Shown here in pieces: positions 35,281 to 43,243 of a stretch of DNA of 64,000 nt. Each line of letters opens with the position of its first letter. The first letter of the stretch is position 1. This stretch comes from Bog-756 sp963745955 (GTDB lineage: Bacteria; Actinomycetota; Acidimicrobiia; Acidimicrobiales; RAAP-2): the NCBI GenBank assembly GCA_963745955.1, contig CAVUZI010000007.1, positions 1 to 64,000 of the forward strand, given 5' to 3'. The position numbers were made by a program, and so were the translations under genes. A model generated the notes under the pieces. It saw nothing but the letters and a program-made list of their open reading frames with translations, did no database searches and was not told where the DNA came from.

Positions 35281-36843
35281 ATGGCCGAGTCGACAACCAC
35301 GCGCCCCAATATCCTCCTCGTCGTCTCCGATCAGGAACGGCAGCGGTCGTGGCTCCCACCGGATGTCTCGCTCCCGTGGCGCGACCGCCTCAGGGCCGAA
35401 GGGCTCGAGTTCACCGACTACTTCACCCACTCCTCCCCCTGCTCCCCGAGCCGGGCCAGCTTGTTCACGGGCCGCTACCTCGAGGGCCACGGGGTGCTGG
35501 ACAACGTGATCATGCCCGAGCACGTCGAGCTGCCCACCTCCACACCGACCCTCGGCTCGCTGCTCGGCGGCGCCGGCTACCGCTCGTCGTACATCGGAAA
35601 GTGGCATCTGTCCCACTCACCCACGCCGGACATGGAGGCCTACGGCTTCGCCGACTGGGACGGCAACGACCGCCACTTCATGGGATGGGCGGGGACCGGG
35701 GTGCACTTCGACCCGATCATCGCCGCCAACGCCGCCCACTGGCTCGAGAAGAACGCCAAGCCGTCCGGGGGAACCGGTTCCGGGAGGCCCGGCTCCGGGG
35801 GGACCGGTTCCGGGGCGGCCGATCCCTGGTTCCTGACCGTGGCCCTGGTCAACCCCCACGACGTGATGTGGTTTCCCGTAGACCAGCCCGGCTACCGGGA
35901 ACGCCACCCCGACGACGTGGCCGCCATCCGCTCGGTGCTCGAGTCCGCCGCCTGGAAGGACGATGACCCGCTCCCCGTCTTCTCCGAGTCCTACCCGGAG
36001 GTGGTCGACCGGCTGCCGGCGAACTTCGACGATGACCTCCACACCAAACCCGAGGCCCATCGGCAGTGGCGGTGGGACCAGCAACACGGGCTCTGGGGAT
36101 ACATCGACCCGGAGGACAAAGGTGCGTGGCTGCGCCACCTCGACTACTACGTCCATCTCCAACAGCTGGCCGATCGCAGCATGGGGACCGTGCTCTCCGC
36201 CCTCGAGGCCTCGGGGGCGTGGGACGACACCATCATCATCTTCACGTCCGACCACGGCGACATGTGCGGCTCGCACGGCCTCCGTTCCAAGGGCCCATTC
36301 GTCTACGACGAGATCATGCGGGTCCCTCTCTACGTGAAGGTCCCGGGGGTCACGACTCCGGGCTCGCTCACATCGGCGTTGGGCAGCCACGTGGACCTGG
36401 CTGCCACCATCTGTTCGCTGGCCGGGGTCGGTGACGCGGCGGCGTCCACGGTCCAGGGGGCCGACCTGTCCCCGATCCTGGCCGATCCTGCGGCTTCGGT
36501 GCGGGACCACATCCTGTTCGCCCAGGACTCGGCCCAGACCACTGAGCTCAACAAGGTGCGCTATGCCCTGCGCGGGTTCTACGACGGCCATACCAAGTAC
36601 GCCCGCTACTACGGGGTCGGTGGCGGCAAGCCCTCGACCGGACTGTGGGGTAAGCCGGCCGGCCACAAGCTCTTCGACGTCGACTGCGCCTTCGACGACA
36701 ATGACCACGAGTGGTATGACCACGACTCGGATCCGGACGAACTGGTCAACCTGGCCAACGACCGATCCCGGCGCTCCGAGCTCCGCGACCTCTTCGAGCG
36801 CATGCGCACCTTCGAGCAGGATTCGTTCGTCTCGTTCGCCTGA
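35281..36843 (+). CDS. Sulfatase (arylsulfatase family)
   Basis: This 520-residue type I sulfatase has the formylglycine site CSPSRASLFTGRYLEGHG (Cys at residue 54), N-terminal metal ligands in LLVVSDQERQ, YIGKWHLS, and IIFTSDHGDMCGSHG. A short Gly/Ser/Pro-rich insertion (SGGTGSGRPGSGGTGSG) lies near residue 165. No signal peptide is seen, so it is cytoplasmic. ATG 35281 is preferred to 35272. It is divergent from the DUF35/thiolase operon, sharing the KstR-like site; a role in sulfated sterol use is a speculation from this position. Confidence 0.87.
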   Translation: MAESTTTRPNILLVVSDQERQRSWLPPDVSLPWRDRLRAEGLEFTDYFTHSSPCSPSRASLFTGRYLEGHGVLDNVIMPEHVELPTSTPTLGSLLGGAGYRSSYIGKWHLSHSPTPDMEAYGFADWDGNDRHFMGWAGTGVHFDPIIAANAAHWLEKNAKPSGGTGSGRPGSGGTGSGAADPWFLTVALVNPHDVMWFPVDQPGYRERHPDDVAAIRSVLESAAWKDDDPLPVFSESYPEVVDRLPANFDDDLHTKPEAHRQWRWDQQHGLWGYIDPEDKGAWLRHLDYYVHLQQLADRSMGTVLSALEASGAWDDTIIIFTSDHGDMCGSHGLRSKGPFVYDEIMRVPLYVKVPGVTTPGSLTSALGSHVDLAATICSLAGVGDAAASTVQGADLSPILADPAASVRDHILFAQDSAQTTELNKVRYALRGFYDGHTKYARYYGVGGGKPSTGLWGKPAGHKLFDVDCAFDDNDHEWYDHDSDPDELVNLANDRSRRSELRDLFERMRTFEQDSFVSFA

Positions 36844-36874
36844 GCGGCGGGCCCTTGGCGCAGGCGGGGCGCGA

Positions 36875-36985
36875 CGGCAGAGCGGAGCGGGGCAGAGAGG
36901 GCGAGCGGAGCGGGGCGGAGCGGGGCAGAGCGGAGCGGGGCAGAGCGGAGCGGGCAGAGCGGAGCGGGGCAGAGCGGGAGCGGAG
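36875..36985. repeat. Simple tandem repeat AGCGGAGCGGGGCAG
   Basis: Variants of GGAGCGGGGCAGAGC repeat about seven times directly after the sulfatase gene. No gene is present. It is low-complexity purine-rich sequence that could form unusual DNA structure. Confidence 0.8.
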
Positions 36986-37011
36986 CCGGTCGGGGTGGCT
37001 GGTCGCGTTTT

Positions 37012-37094
37012 CGGAATGGCCGAATTATCGGCTGCAGCGCGTTAGCTGGAGGAGGTCGCCTCATCGCCTGCAGCCGATAATTTCGGCAATTCCG
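37012..37094. repeat. Long near-perfect inverted repeat (structured element)
   Basis: The arms 37012-37037 and 37068-37094 are reverse complements over about 26 bp, with one substitution and one extra base. They contain CCGAATTATCGGCTGCAG on the left, around a 30-nt loop. By eye the arms are AT-richer than their surroundings. The element lies between convergent genes and could be a bidirectional terminator, a small RNA or a palindromic mobile repeat. Confidence 0.75.
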
Positions 37095-37160
37095 CAATTC
37101 CGCAACTCCACCGGGATCGGCGGGGCCGGCGGCTCCGCCGGGGCAATTCAGTCCCGATAT

Positions 37161-37230
37161 CCGGTCACCTGTGATCACTGTTAGCCGGTCATCCCCTGAT
37201 CACCGTTGCCGGTCACCCTGTGATCGGGCC
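37161..37230. repeat. Three 24-nt tandem repeats with TGATC cores
   Basis: Units begin at 37161, 37185 and 37209, each with CCGGTCA(C/T)C and a TGATC core, at an exact 24-nt period. They end just before the stop of the phosphatase gene. They are possibly protein-binding sites or a remnant repeat; three units without spacers do not make a CRISPR array. Confidence 0.6.
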
Positions 37231-37236
37231 CGCGCC

Positions 37237-37779
37237 TCAACCGCCGGCATCCAGGCGGACGACCAGATCTTCCACCAGGCCCCGGCAGCCCGACTCCACC
37301 ATGTCGAGGCAGGTCTCGAAATCGACGTCATCGCCGTAGTACGGGTCAGGGACGTCGACCGCGCCCCCGGCCCGGGGGTCGAATCCCCGCAACATGACCA
37401 GACGGCCGTCGAAGCGGTCGTCGCCGGCGTTCTTCCGAGCCAGGCCCAGCAGGGTCTGTTGATGGCCACGATCCATGCACACCACCAGGTCGGTGGTGGC
37501 GAACCATGTCGAGGCGAAGGCCTGTGCCCGATGTCCCCGGTCGCGGTAGCCACGGCGTTCGAGCGCCGATCGGGCCCGCGGGTCCATCGGCTCGCCCGCG
37601 TGCCAGCCGCTGGTACCGGCGCTGGAGACGACAAGGTGCTCACCGAGGAAGGACCTGTCGGCCAGCGCAGCGGCGGCGGCCAGCTCGACCAACACCACGG
37701 CGGCCATCGGCGATCGGCAGATGTTGCCGGTACAGACGAAGCAGACATCAAGGGGATCGGGCACCAACTCATTCTGCAC
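37237..37779 (-). CDS. Low-molecular-weight protein-tyrosine phosphatase
   Basis: This 180-residue phosphatase has the P-loop VC16-TGNIC-R22-SPMAA (C-x5-R) near the N-terminus and the catalytic acid in VPDPYYGD near the C-terminus. It dephosphorylates tyrosine residues in proteins, often involved in polysaccharide export or stress control. The start is GTG 37779; GTG 37764 is equally possible. It is divergent from the PNPOx-like gene, 69 nt apart. Confidence 0.9.
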   Translation of the reverse strand: MQNELVPDPLDVCFVCTGNICRSPMAAVVLVELAAAAALADRSFLGEHLVVSSAGTSGWHAGEPMDPRARSALERRGYRDRGHRAQAFASTWFATTDLVVCMDRGHQQTLLGLARKNAGDDRFDGRLVMLRGFDPRAGGAVDVPDPYYGDDVDFETCLDMVESGCRGLVEDLVVRLDAGG

Positions 37780-37848
37780 TGACCCGGAGCCACCCCGGTA
37801 ACCTGACCCGAGAGGCGCGGCCCGAACGACCGCTCCGGGGAGGAACAG

Positions 37849-38358
37849 ATGAGTGAACAGCAGAGTCCCCAGCAGATGGGGCACGGCGTCAAGCAGCGCG
37901 ACATCATCAGGATGTCGCCCGCGGAGATCGACGCCTTCCTTCACGAGCGGCGGCCGATGACCATGTGCACCCTCAACCGCGACGGATCCATACACGCGGT
38001 GGCCATGTGGTACGGGTTCCTCGACGGCTCGATCGCCATCGAGACGAAGGCCAAGGCGCAAAAGGCCGTCAACCTCGGGCGCGATCCGAGGATCACCTGC
38101 ATGTTCGAGGACGGCGACTACTACGAGGAATTGCGCGGCGTGGAGTTGGTGGGGCGGGCCGAGATCATCGACGAACCCGACAAGATGTTCGAGTTGGGAG
38201 TCAACCTCTTCGAGCGGTACTACGGGGCGTACACCCAGGAGTTGCGCCCCTTCGTCGAGACCATGCTCAACAAGCGGATCGTGGCCAAGGTCAACGTGGA
38301 GCGGACGGTGTCGTGGGACCACCGCAAACTGGAACTCCCCTCTTCCCGTCCGGCCTGA
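37849..38358 (+). CDS. PNPOx/FDOR split-barrel protein
   Basis: This 169-residue flavin- or F420-binding split-barrel protein has MSPAEIDAFLHERRPMTMCTLNRDGSIHAVAMWYGFLDGSIAIETKAKAQKAVNLGRDPRITCMFEDG, the typical order of the TIGR03618-like group. It probably acts as a reductase or cofactor-binding protein in redox metabolism. ATG 37849 has GGGGAGGAA upstream. SDR and DapB-like genes follow on the same strand, with gaps of 67 and 31 nt, forming a likely operon. Confidence 0.83.
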   Translation: MSEQQSPQQMGHGVKQRDIIRMSPAEIDAFLHERRPMTMCTLNRDGSIHAVAMWYGFLDGSIAIETKAKAQKAVNLGRDPRITCMFEDGDYYEELRGVELVGRAEIIDEPDKMFELGVNLFERYYGAYTQELRPFVETMLNKRIVAKVNVERTVSWDHRKLELPSSRPA

Positions 38359-38425
38359 CCGGCCCACGTGGCGCCGCGCCGTCCGGGCTGGTAGCACTGT
38401 CGCCCAGACAAGGGGGAACCAGCAG

Positions 38426-39214
38426 ATGATTCTCGATCGCTTCCAGTTGACCGACAAGGTGGCCGTGGTCACCGGGGCCGGGAGGGGAATCGGCGCGGCC
38501 ACGGCCATCGGCCTGGCCCAGGCCGGTGCCGACGTGGTGATCTCGGCCCGGACCACCGAGCAGCTCGCCGAGGTGGCCGCACAGATCCAGGGTGCGGGGC
38601 GCCGGGCGCTGGCCGTGCCTGCCGATCTGAGCGATCTCGATGCCGTGGCCGCCCTGGTCGACCGGGCCCGGGAGGCGTTCGGCCGCCTCGACCTGGTGGT
38701 CAACAACGTCGGCGGCGCCATGCCCCGGCCGTTCATGGACACGTCCCCCGGCCGGCTCGAGCAGGCATTCCACTTCAACGTGTCGACCGCCCACGCCCTG
38801 CTCCGACCGGCCGTTCCGCTCATGCTCGAGGGAGGAGGCGGCTCGGTGGTGAACATCTCATCGGCCATGGGGCGCCTGTCGGGGCGGGGTTACTTGGCCT
38901 ACGGGACGGCGAAGGGGGCGTTGGCCCACTACACCCGGCTGGCCGCCGCCGATCTGTCCCCGCAGATCAGGGTCAATGCCATTGCCGTGGGCTCGGTGGC
39001 AACATCGGCGCTCGACATCGTGATGCAGACCGACGAGTTGCGGATCGCCGTGGAGGCGGGCACCCCCTTGGGCCGCATCGGCGACCCCGAGGACATCGCA
39101 GCCGCGGTCGTCTACCTGGCCTCCGAGGCCGGCTCGTACATCACCGGGAAGATTCTCGAGGTGGACGGGGGGATCGAGTCCCCTAACCTCGACATGGGCC
39201 TTCCCGACGTGTGA
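38426..39214 (+). CDS. SDR-family oxidoreductase
   Basis: This 262-residue short-chain dehydrogenase has the N-terminal VVTGAGRGIGAATA (TGxxxGIG), LVVNNVGGAMPRPF, the catalytic ISSAMG...YLAYGTAKGAL (Ser, Tyr-x3-Lys), and C-terminal ITGKILEVDGG. It is NAD(P)-dependent; the alcohol or ketone substrate is unknown. It lies in a co-directional set with PNPOx-like and DapB-like genes. Confidence 0.9.
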   Translation: MILDRFQLTDKVAVVTGAGRGIGAATAIGLAQAGADVVISARTTEQLAEVAAQIQGAGRRALAVPADLSDLDAVAALVDRAREAFGRLDLVVNNVGGAMPRPFMDTSPGRLEQAFHFNVSTAHALLRPAVPLMLEGGGGSVVNISSAMGRLSGRGYLAYGTAKGALAHYTRLAAADLSPQIRVNAIAVGSVATSALDIVMQTDELRIAVEAGTPLGRIGDPEDIAAAVVYLASEAGSYITGKILEVDGGIESPNLDMGLPDV

Positions 39215-39245
39215 ACCGCAAACGTCCCCGACCGAGGAGCAGCTC

Positions 39246-40319
39246 ATGACCAAGACCTATCGAGTCGTCGCCTGGAGCACCGGCAATGTCGGCGTCCACG
39301 CCATCGCCGGCATCGACGCCCGGCCCGACCTCGAGCTGGTCGGACTGTGGGTGTCCAATCCGGAAAAGGTGGGCAAGGACGCCGGAACCCTGGCCGGACT
39401 GGGCCGCACCCTCGGGGTGACCGCCACCAACGACGTCGACGCCCTGCTCGCCCTCGGACCCGATGTGGTCGTCCACACTGCCATGGCCGACAACCGGCTG
39501 TTGGAGGCGATCGCCGACATGCAGCGGATCCTCCGGGCCGGGGTCAATGTGGTGTCGAGTGGGCCGGTCTTCCTCCAGTACCCCTACGGCGTCGTCGATG
39601 ACTCGATGATCGACCCGGTTCGAGAGGCCGCCGTCGAAGGCGGCGTCTCGCTCTTCGTCAACGGCGTGGACCCCGGTTTCGCCAACGATGCCCTCCCCCT
39701 GGTGCTGAGCGGGGTCAGTGAGCGGATCGACGAGGTTCGGGTGGCCGAGATCCTCAACTACGCCACCTACGACCAGCCCATGGTCATCTTCGACATCATG
39801 GGATTCGGTCGGCCCATCGACGACGTGCCCATGATCCTGCAGCCCGGCGTGTTGACCATGGCCTGGGGAAGCGTTGTACGCCAGCTGGCCGCGGGTCTGG
39901 AGGTCGAGCTGGATTCCGTCGAGGAGTGGTACGAACGGGAATCGGCCACCGAGACCTTCGAGGTCGACTCGGGGACCATCGAGAAGGGGACCGCAGCCGC
40001 ACTGCACTTCGAGGTACGGGGTATGCGGGCGGGCCGGGCGGTCATCGTGCTCGAGCATGTGACGCGGTTGCAGGACGACCTGGGGCCCGCCTGGCCGCAG
40101 CCGGCGGGTCACGGCTGCTACCGGGTGACCATCTCGGGCGAGCCGAACTACACCCTCGACCTGCAACTGCTGGGCAGCGACGGCGACCACAACACCGCCG
40201 GGCTCAAGGCCACGGCGATGCGGCTGGTGAACGCCATCCCCGACGTGGTGGAAGGAGCCCCCGGCCTCCTCACCGCGTTGGACCTCCCCCCGATCTACGG
40301 CCGCGGCCTCGTGCGCTGA
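39246..40319 (+). CDS. DapB_N-type NAD(P)-dependent dehydrogenase
   Basis: This 357-residue protein has an N-terminal Rossmann domain (YRVVAWSTGNVGVHAIAGIDARPDLELVGLWVSNPEKVGKDAG) as in dihydrodipicolinate reductase-like and 2,4-diaminopentanoate dehydrogenase-like proteins, and a larger C-terminal domain with VNGVDPGFANDALPLVLSG. Actinobacteria carry many paralogues beside lipid and steroid genes, with unknown substrates. ATG 39246 has GAGGAGCAG upstream. It is the third gene of the set. Confidence 0.82.
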   Translation: MTKTYRVVAWSTGNVGVHAIAGIDARPDLELVGLWVSNPEKVGKDAGTLAGLGRTLGVTATNDVDALLALGPDVVVHTAMADNRLLEAIADMQRILRAGVNVVSSGPVFLQYPYGVVDDSMIDPVREAAVEGGVSLFVNGVDPGFANDALPLVLSGVSERIDEVRVAEILNYATYDQPMVIFDIMGFGRPIDDVPMILQPGVLTMAWGSVVRQLAAGLEVELDSVEEWYERESATETFEVDSGTIEKGTAAALHFEVRGMRAGRAVIVLEHVTRLQDDLGPAWPQPAGHGCYRVTISGEPNYTLDLQLLGSDGDHNTAGLKATAMRLVNAIPDVVEGAPGLLTALDLPPIYGRGLVR

Positions 40320-40399
40320 ACAGGCGCCCCGCCGACCTGGCGGCGAGCACGGTCACGGATGGACCGGGCCGATCGAACAGTAGGGTCCGAGGCATGAAG

Positions 40400-40456
40400 C
40401 CCACCTCCAGAGCACGCCTGGGAGCACGCCTGGGAGCACGCGCAGGAGCACGCGTA
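40400..40456. repeat. Short tandem repeat before the ABC exporter start
   Basis: Four imperfect copies of GGAGCACGCCTG lie immediately upstream of and up to the ATG at 40456. The GGAGCACGC copy nearest the ATG may serve as its ribosome-binding site. Confidence 0.5.
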
Positions 40457-42366
40457 TGAGCATGGGCATGGGTGGCCACGGGATGGGCGGTGGCGGCCAA
40501 TTCGGCGGAGTGATGCGTTCCATGCGACGCGATGACTCGGTCACCCAGCAGCACGTGACCAAGGGCACGACCCGGCGGATGTTCAAGTTCGCCCGGCCCT
40601 ACCGCAGGATCCTCATCGGGTTCCTCGTGCTGGTGACCATCGACGCGGTGGTCGGGATCATCAATCCGCTCCTATTCCGGTCGATCATCAACAACGGCAT
40701 CGAGGAGCACAACAAACACCTGATCATCGTCTTGTCGCTGACTGCTGCGGTGGTTGCCGTCGTGGACACCGCCCTGACCATCGGCATCCGCTGGGTCTCC
40801 GCCAAGGTCGGCGAAGGACTCATCTTCGACATGCGCTCGAAGGTCTTCGAGCACATCCAACGGATGCCCCTCGCCTTCTTCACCCGCACCCAGACCGGCG
40901 CCTTGATCAGCCGGCTCAACAATGACGTGATCGGGGCCCAACAGGCATTCTCCGACACCCTCTCGTCGGTGGTGTCGAACCTGATCAGCGTCATCCTCGT
41001 GCTCATCGTCATGTTCCTGCTGTCATGGCAGATCACGGTGGCCAGCCTCATCATCCTGCCGATCTTCGTCTTCCCGGCGAAGCGGGTCGGCCGGCGGCTC
41101 TCGGTCATAACCCGCGAGTCCTACGCGCTCAACGCCCAGATGAACAACACCATGAACGAGCGCTTCAACGTGTCCGGCGCACTCCTCGTCAAGCTGTTCG
41201 GCCGACCCAAGGAGGAGCGGGAGACCTTCGAGAAGAAAGCAGGCCGGGTCCGCGACATCGGGGTCACCCAGGCCATGTACGCCCGCTTCTTCATCGCCTC
41301 CCTATCGTTGACCGCGGCGCTGGCCACCGCGCTCGTCTACGGCTGGGGCGGCGTCCAGGCCGTCGACGGCGCGCTCTCGGTCGGCACGGTCGTCGCTCTG
41401 GCCTCGTACCTGATCCGCCTCTACGGCCCCCTCACCGCGTTGTCCAACGTGCAGATCGACGTAATGACCGCGCTGGTCTCCTTCGACCGCGTCTTCGAGG
41501 TCCTCGACCTGCCTCCGATGATCGCCGAGAAGCCCGACGCCCGGCCGATCCCGCCGGGCCCCGCCCGCATCGAGTTCAGCCACGTCGACTTCCGCTACCC
41601 CACCGCCGAAGACGTATCCCTGGCCTCACTCGAGTCGGTGGCCGTGCTCGACCCGAGCGTCTCATCCCAGGTGCTCTTCGACGTCAGCTTCGTGGCCGAA
41701 CCGGGGCAGCTGGTGGCATTGGTCGGCCCGTCGGGCGCCGGCAAGACCACCATCAGCCAGCTCCTCCCCCGCCTCTACGACGCCACCTCGGGAACCATCT
41801 CCATCAACGGGTTGGACGTGAAGGACGCCACCTTCTCATCGTTGACCGACACCATCGGGGTGGTCACCCAGGACGCCCATCTCTTCCACGAGACGATCCG
41901 CGAGAACCTCCTCTTCGCCAAGCCCGATGCCGCTCCCGGCGAGCTCGACGCCGCGCTGGCCGGCGCCCAGATCGGCACCATGGTCGCCTCACTCCCCGAT
42001 GGGATGGACACGGTGGTCGGCGACCGCGGCTACCGCCTGTCGGGCGGCGAGAAGCAACGCCTGGCCCTCGCCCGGATCCTGCTGAAGGCACCCGAGATCG
42101 TCGTGTTGGACGAGGCCACGGCCCACCTCGACTCCGAGTCCGAGGCCGCGGTGCAGAAGGCCCTCGCCACCGCGCTCCTGGGCCGCACCTCGTTGGTCAT
42201 CGCCCACCGGCTGTCCACGGTTCGGGAGGCGGACATGATCCTGGTCCTCGACCACGGACGGATCGTGGAACGCGGCCGCCACGATGAGCTCATCGGCGCC
42301 GGGGGCCTGTACGCCGAGCTCTACCGCATCCAGTTCAAGCGCCAGGAGCCGGTCGAACGCGGGTGA
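40456..42366 (+). CDS. ABC exporter, fused permease and ATPase
   Basis: This 636-residue half-transporter has a Met/Gly-rich N-terminus (MSMGMGGHGMGGGGQFGG), then six transmembrane helices (about residues 50-330). The nucleotide-binding domain has Walker A GPSGAGKTTISQLLP, signature LSGGEKQRLALA, Walker B IVVLDEATAHLD and a H-loop IAHRLSTV. It probably dimerises to export lipids, peptides or drugs. An insertion of about 20 residues precedes the Walker A strand (EDVSLASLESVAVLDPSVSSQ). It stands alone on the + strand. Confidence 0.92.
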   Translation: MSMGMGGHGMGGGGQFGGVMRSMRRDDSVTQQHVTKGTTRRMFKFARPYRRILIGFLVLVTIDAVVGIINPLLFRSIINNGIEEHNKHLIIVLSLTAAVVAVVDTALTIGIRWVSAKVGEGLIFDMRSKVFEHIQRMPLAFFTRTQTGALISRLNNDVIGAQQAFSDTLSSVVSNLISVILVLIVMFLLSWQITVASLIILPIFVFPAKRVGRRLSVITRESYALNAQMNNTMNERFNVSGALLVKLFGRPKEERETFEKKAGRVRDIGVTQAMYARFFIASLSLTAALATALVYGWGGVQAVDGALSVGTVVALASYLIRLYGPLTALSNVQIDVMTALVSFDRVFEVLDLPPMIAEKPDARPIPPGPARIEFSHVDFRYPTAEDVSLASLESVAVLDPSVSSQVLFDVSFVAEPGQLVALVGPSGAGKTTISQLLPRLYDATSGTISINGLDVKDATFSSLTDTIGVVTQDAHLFHETIRENLLFAKPDAAPGELDAALAGAQIGTMVASLPDGMDTVVGDRGYRLSGGEKQRLALARILLKAPEIVVLDEATAHLDSESEAAVQKALATALLGRTSLVIAHRLSTVREADMILVLDHGRIVERGRHDELIGAGGLYAELYRIQFKRQEPVERG

Positions 42367-42418
42367 CAGGTGAGAGGTCTGACCAGCATCCGGCCCGGCC
42401 AGGCGGGATCGACGAGGG

Positions 42419-42604
42419 TCACGCGGCCTCGCCCACGCACAGGGAGCGCTCACCCTTGTCGTGGGTATCGCCCGGGTCGAGAACCCGGTCCGACGACCAC
42501 TCGGCCACTCGCTCACTCGTGGCCCGACGGGCCCAGTCGGACTCCGTCCGGCCGTCGAGCCCATCACCGTGGTCGGCGCGCGTCGTACGTTCGTCATCAC
42601 CCAT
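42419..42604 (-). CDS. Small acidic hydrophilic protein (61 aa)
   Basis: The start ATG 42604 has an excellent Shine-Dalgarno (AGAAAGGAG, 6 nt spacing), which is the main evidence. The product is highly polar and rich in Asp, Glu and Arg (MGDDERTTRADHGDGLDGRTESDW ...), likely disordered, with one Cys near the end. I recognise no family. It is convergent with the ABC exporter and co-directional with the leaderless 58-aa gene upstream. Confidence 0.55.
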   Translation of the reverse strand: MGDDERTTRADHGDGLDGRTESDWARRATSERVAEWSSDRVLDPGDTHDKGERSLCVGEAA

Positions 42605-42821
42605 GGTGCACTCCTTTCTGAGTATTTCGTCGGTGTAGCCCGAGTCATTTCCATGAATCAGGCGAGATCTGCGGTTCGGTGAGTTTTAAAATCGGAAATC
42701 GAATTGGCGGTGATAGTCCGGTGTCGCGCCGGGCATCGGACTTGGACGGTCGGGGGAGGCTCCGGGAGGCGACGAGCTCGACATCAGTCGGGCCGGTCAG
42801 GACCGGACCTGGAAAACGAAA

Positions 42822-42849
42822 AGGAGCCGCTTCCTAAGAAGCGACTCCT
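42822..42849 (-). terminator. Rho-independent terminator of the 58-aa gene
   Basis: Read on the minus strand, AGGAGTCGCTTC pairs with GAAGCGGCTCCT (one mismatch, 4-nt loop) and is followed by TTTTCGTTTTCC. It lies 29 nt after the stop of the small gene at 42879-43055. Confidence 0.8.
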
Positions 42850-42878
42850 CGACGAACCCAGACCTTGTTGCTGTCTGT

Positions 42879-43055
42879 TCAATCCGTCGAGAGTGCCTCC
42901 CGAACTGCCTTGGCGCTCGATACGAGTGCATCCTTGCTACACGCCGTGGAGATGCCGGCGATGGACACCGCCATGGACGGCGCACCCGGGCCGACCAATT
43001 CCTGCTGCTCTTCTCCCTGGATCTTCCGATCCGATGAAGCTTTCGCGGTGTCCAC
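42879..43055 (-). CDS. Leaderless small protein (58 aa)
   Basis: A GTG-initiated frame encodes 58 residues: a polar N-terminus (DTAKASSDRKIQGEEQQELV), a central small-residue hydrophobic stretch (GAPSMAVSIAGISTACSKDALV) and a helical-looking tail (SSAKAVREALSTD). The start lies 7 nt downstream of a TATACT -10 box, so the mRNA probably begins at the start codon. A textbook terminator follows. The well-defined transcription unit is the evidence that it is real. No family is recognised. Confidence 0.7.
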   Translation of the reverse strand: MDTAKASSDRKIQGEEQQELVGPGAPSMAVSIAGISTACSKDALVSSAKAVREALSTD

Positions 43056-43062
43056 GGCACTG

Positions 43063-43089
43063 AGTATAGCGAACGAATCAGCCGGTCAA
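43063..43089 (-). promoter_or_regulatory. Promoter of the leaderless small gene
   Basis: On the minus strand, TTGACC (43089-43084) and TATACT (43068-43063) are separated by 15 nt, slightly short, and match the sigma-70-type -35 and -10 consensus. The predicted transcription start coincides with the GTG at 43055. Confidence 0.65.
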
Positions 43090-43243
43090 GTGTCATTCGA
43101 TTTCTCGGCAATGTCCGGGCCGGACAGGCGCGTTCACCTGCATATCAGCACCGGGCGGGCCCGCGTTGAGGGTCGAAGCCCCGGTTGCCGGCTGCGGCCG
43201 GGGGTATCCCGGGGACCTGTTCTTGCGCCACTACCGTTGCCGG

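Noticed and set aside
37161..37230. Possible CRISPR array
   Set aside because: Three contiguous imperfect 24-nt units without spacers and no cas gene nearby.
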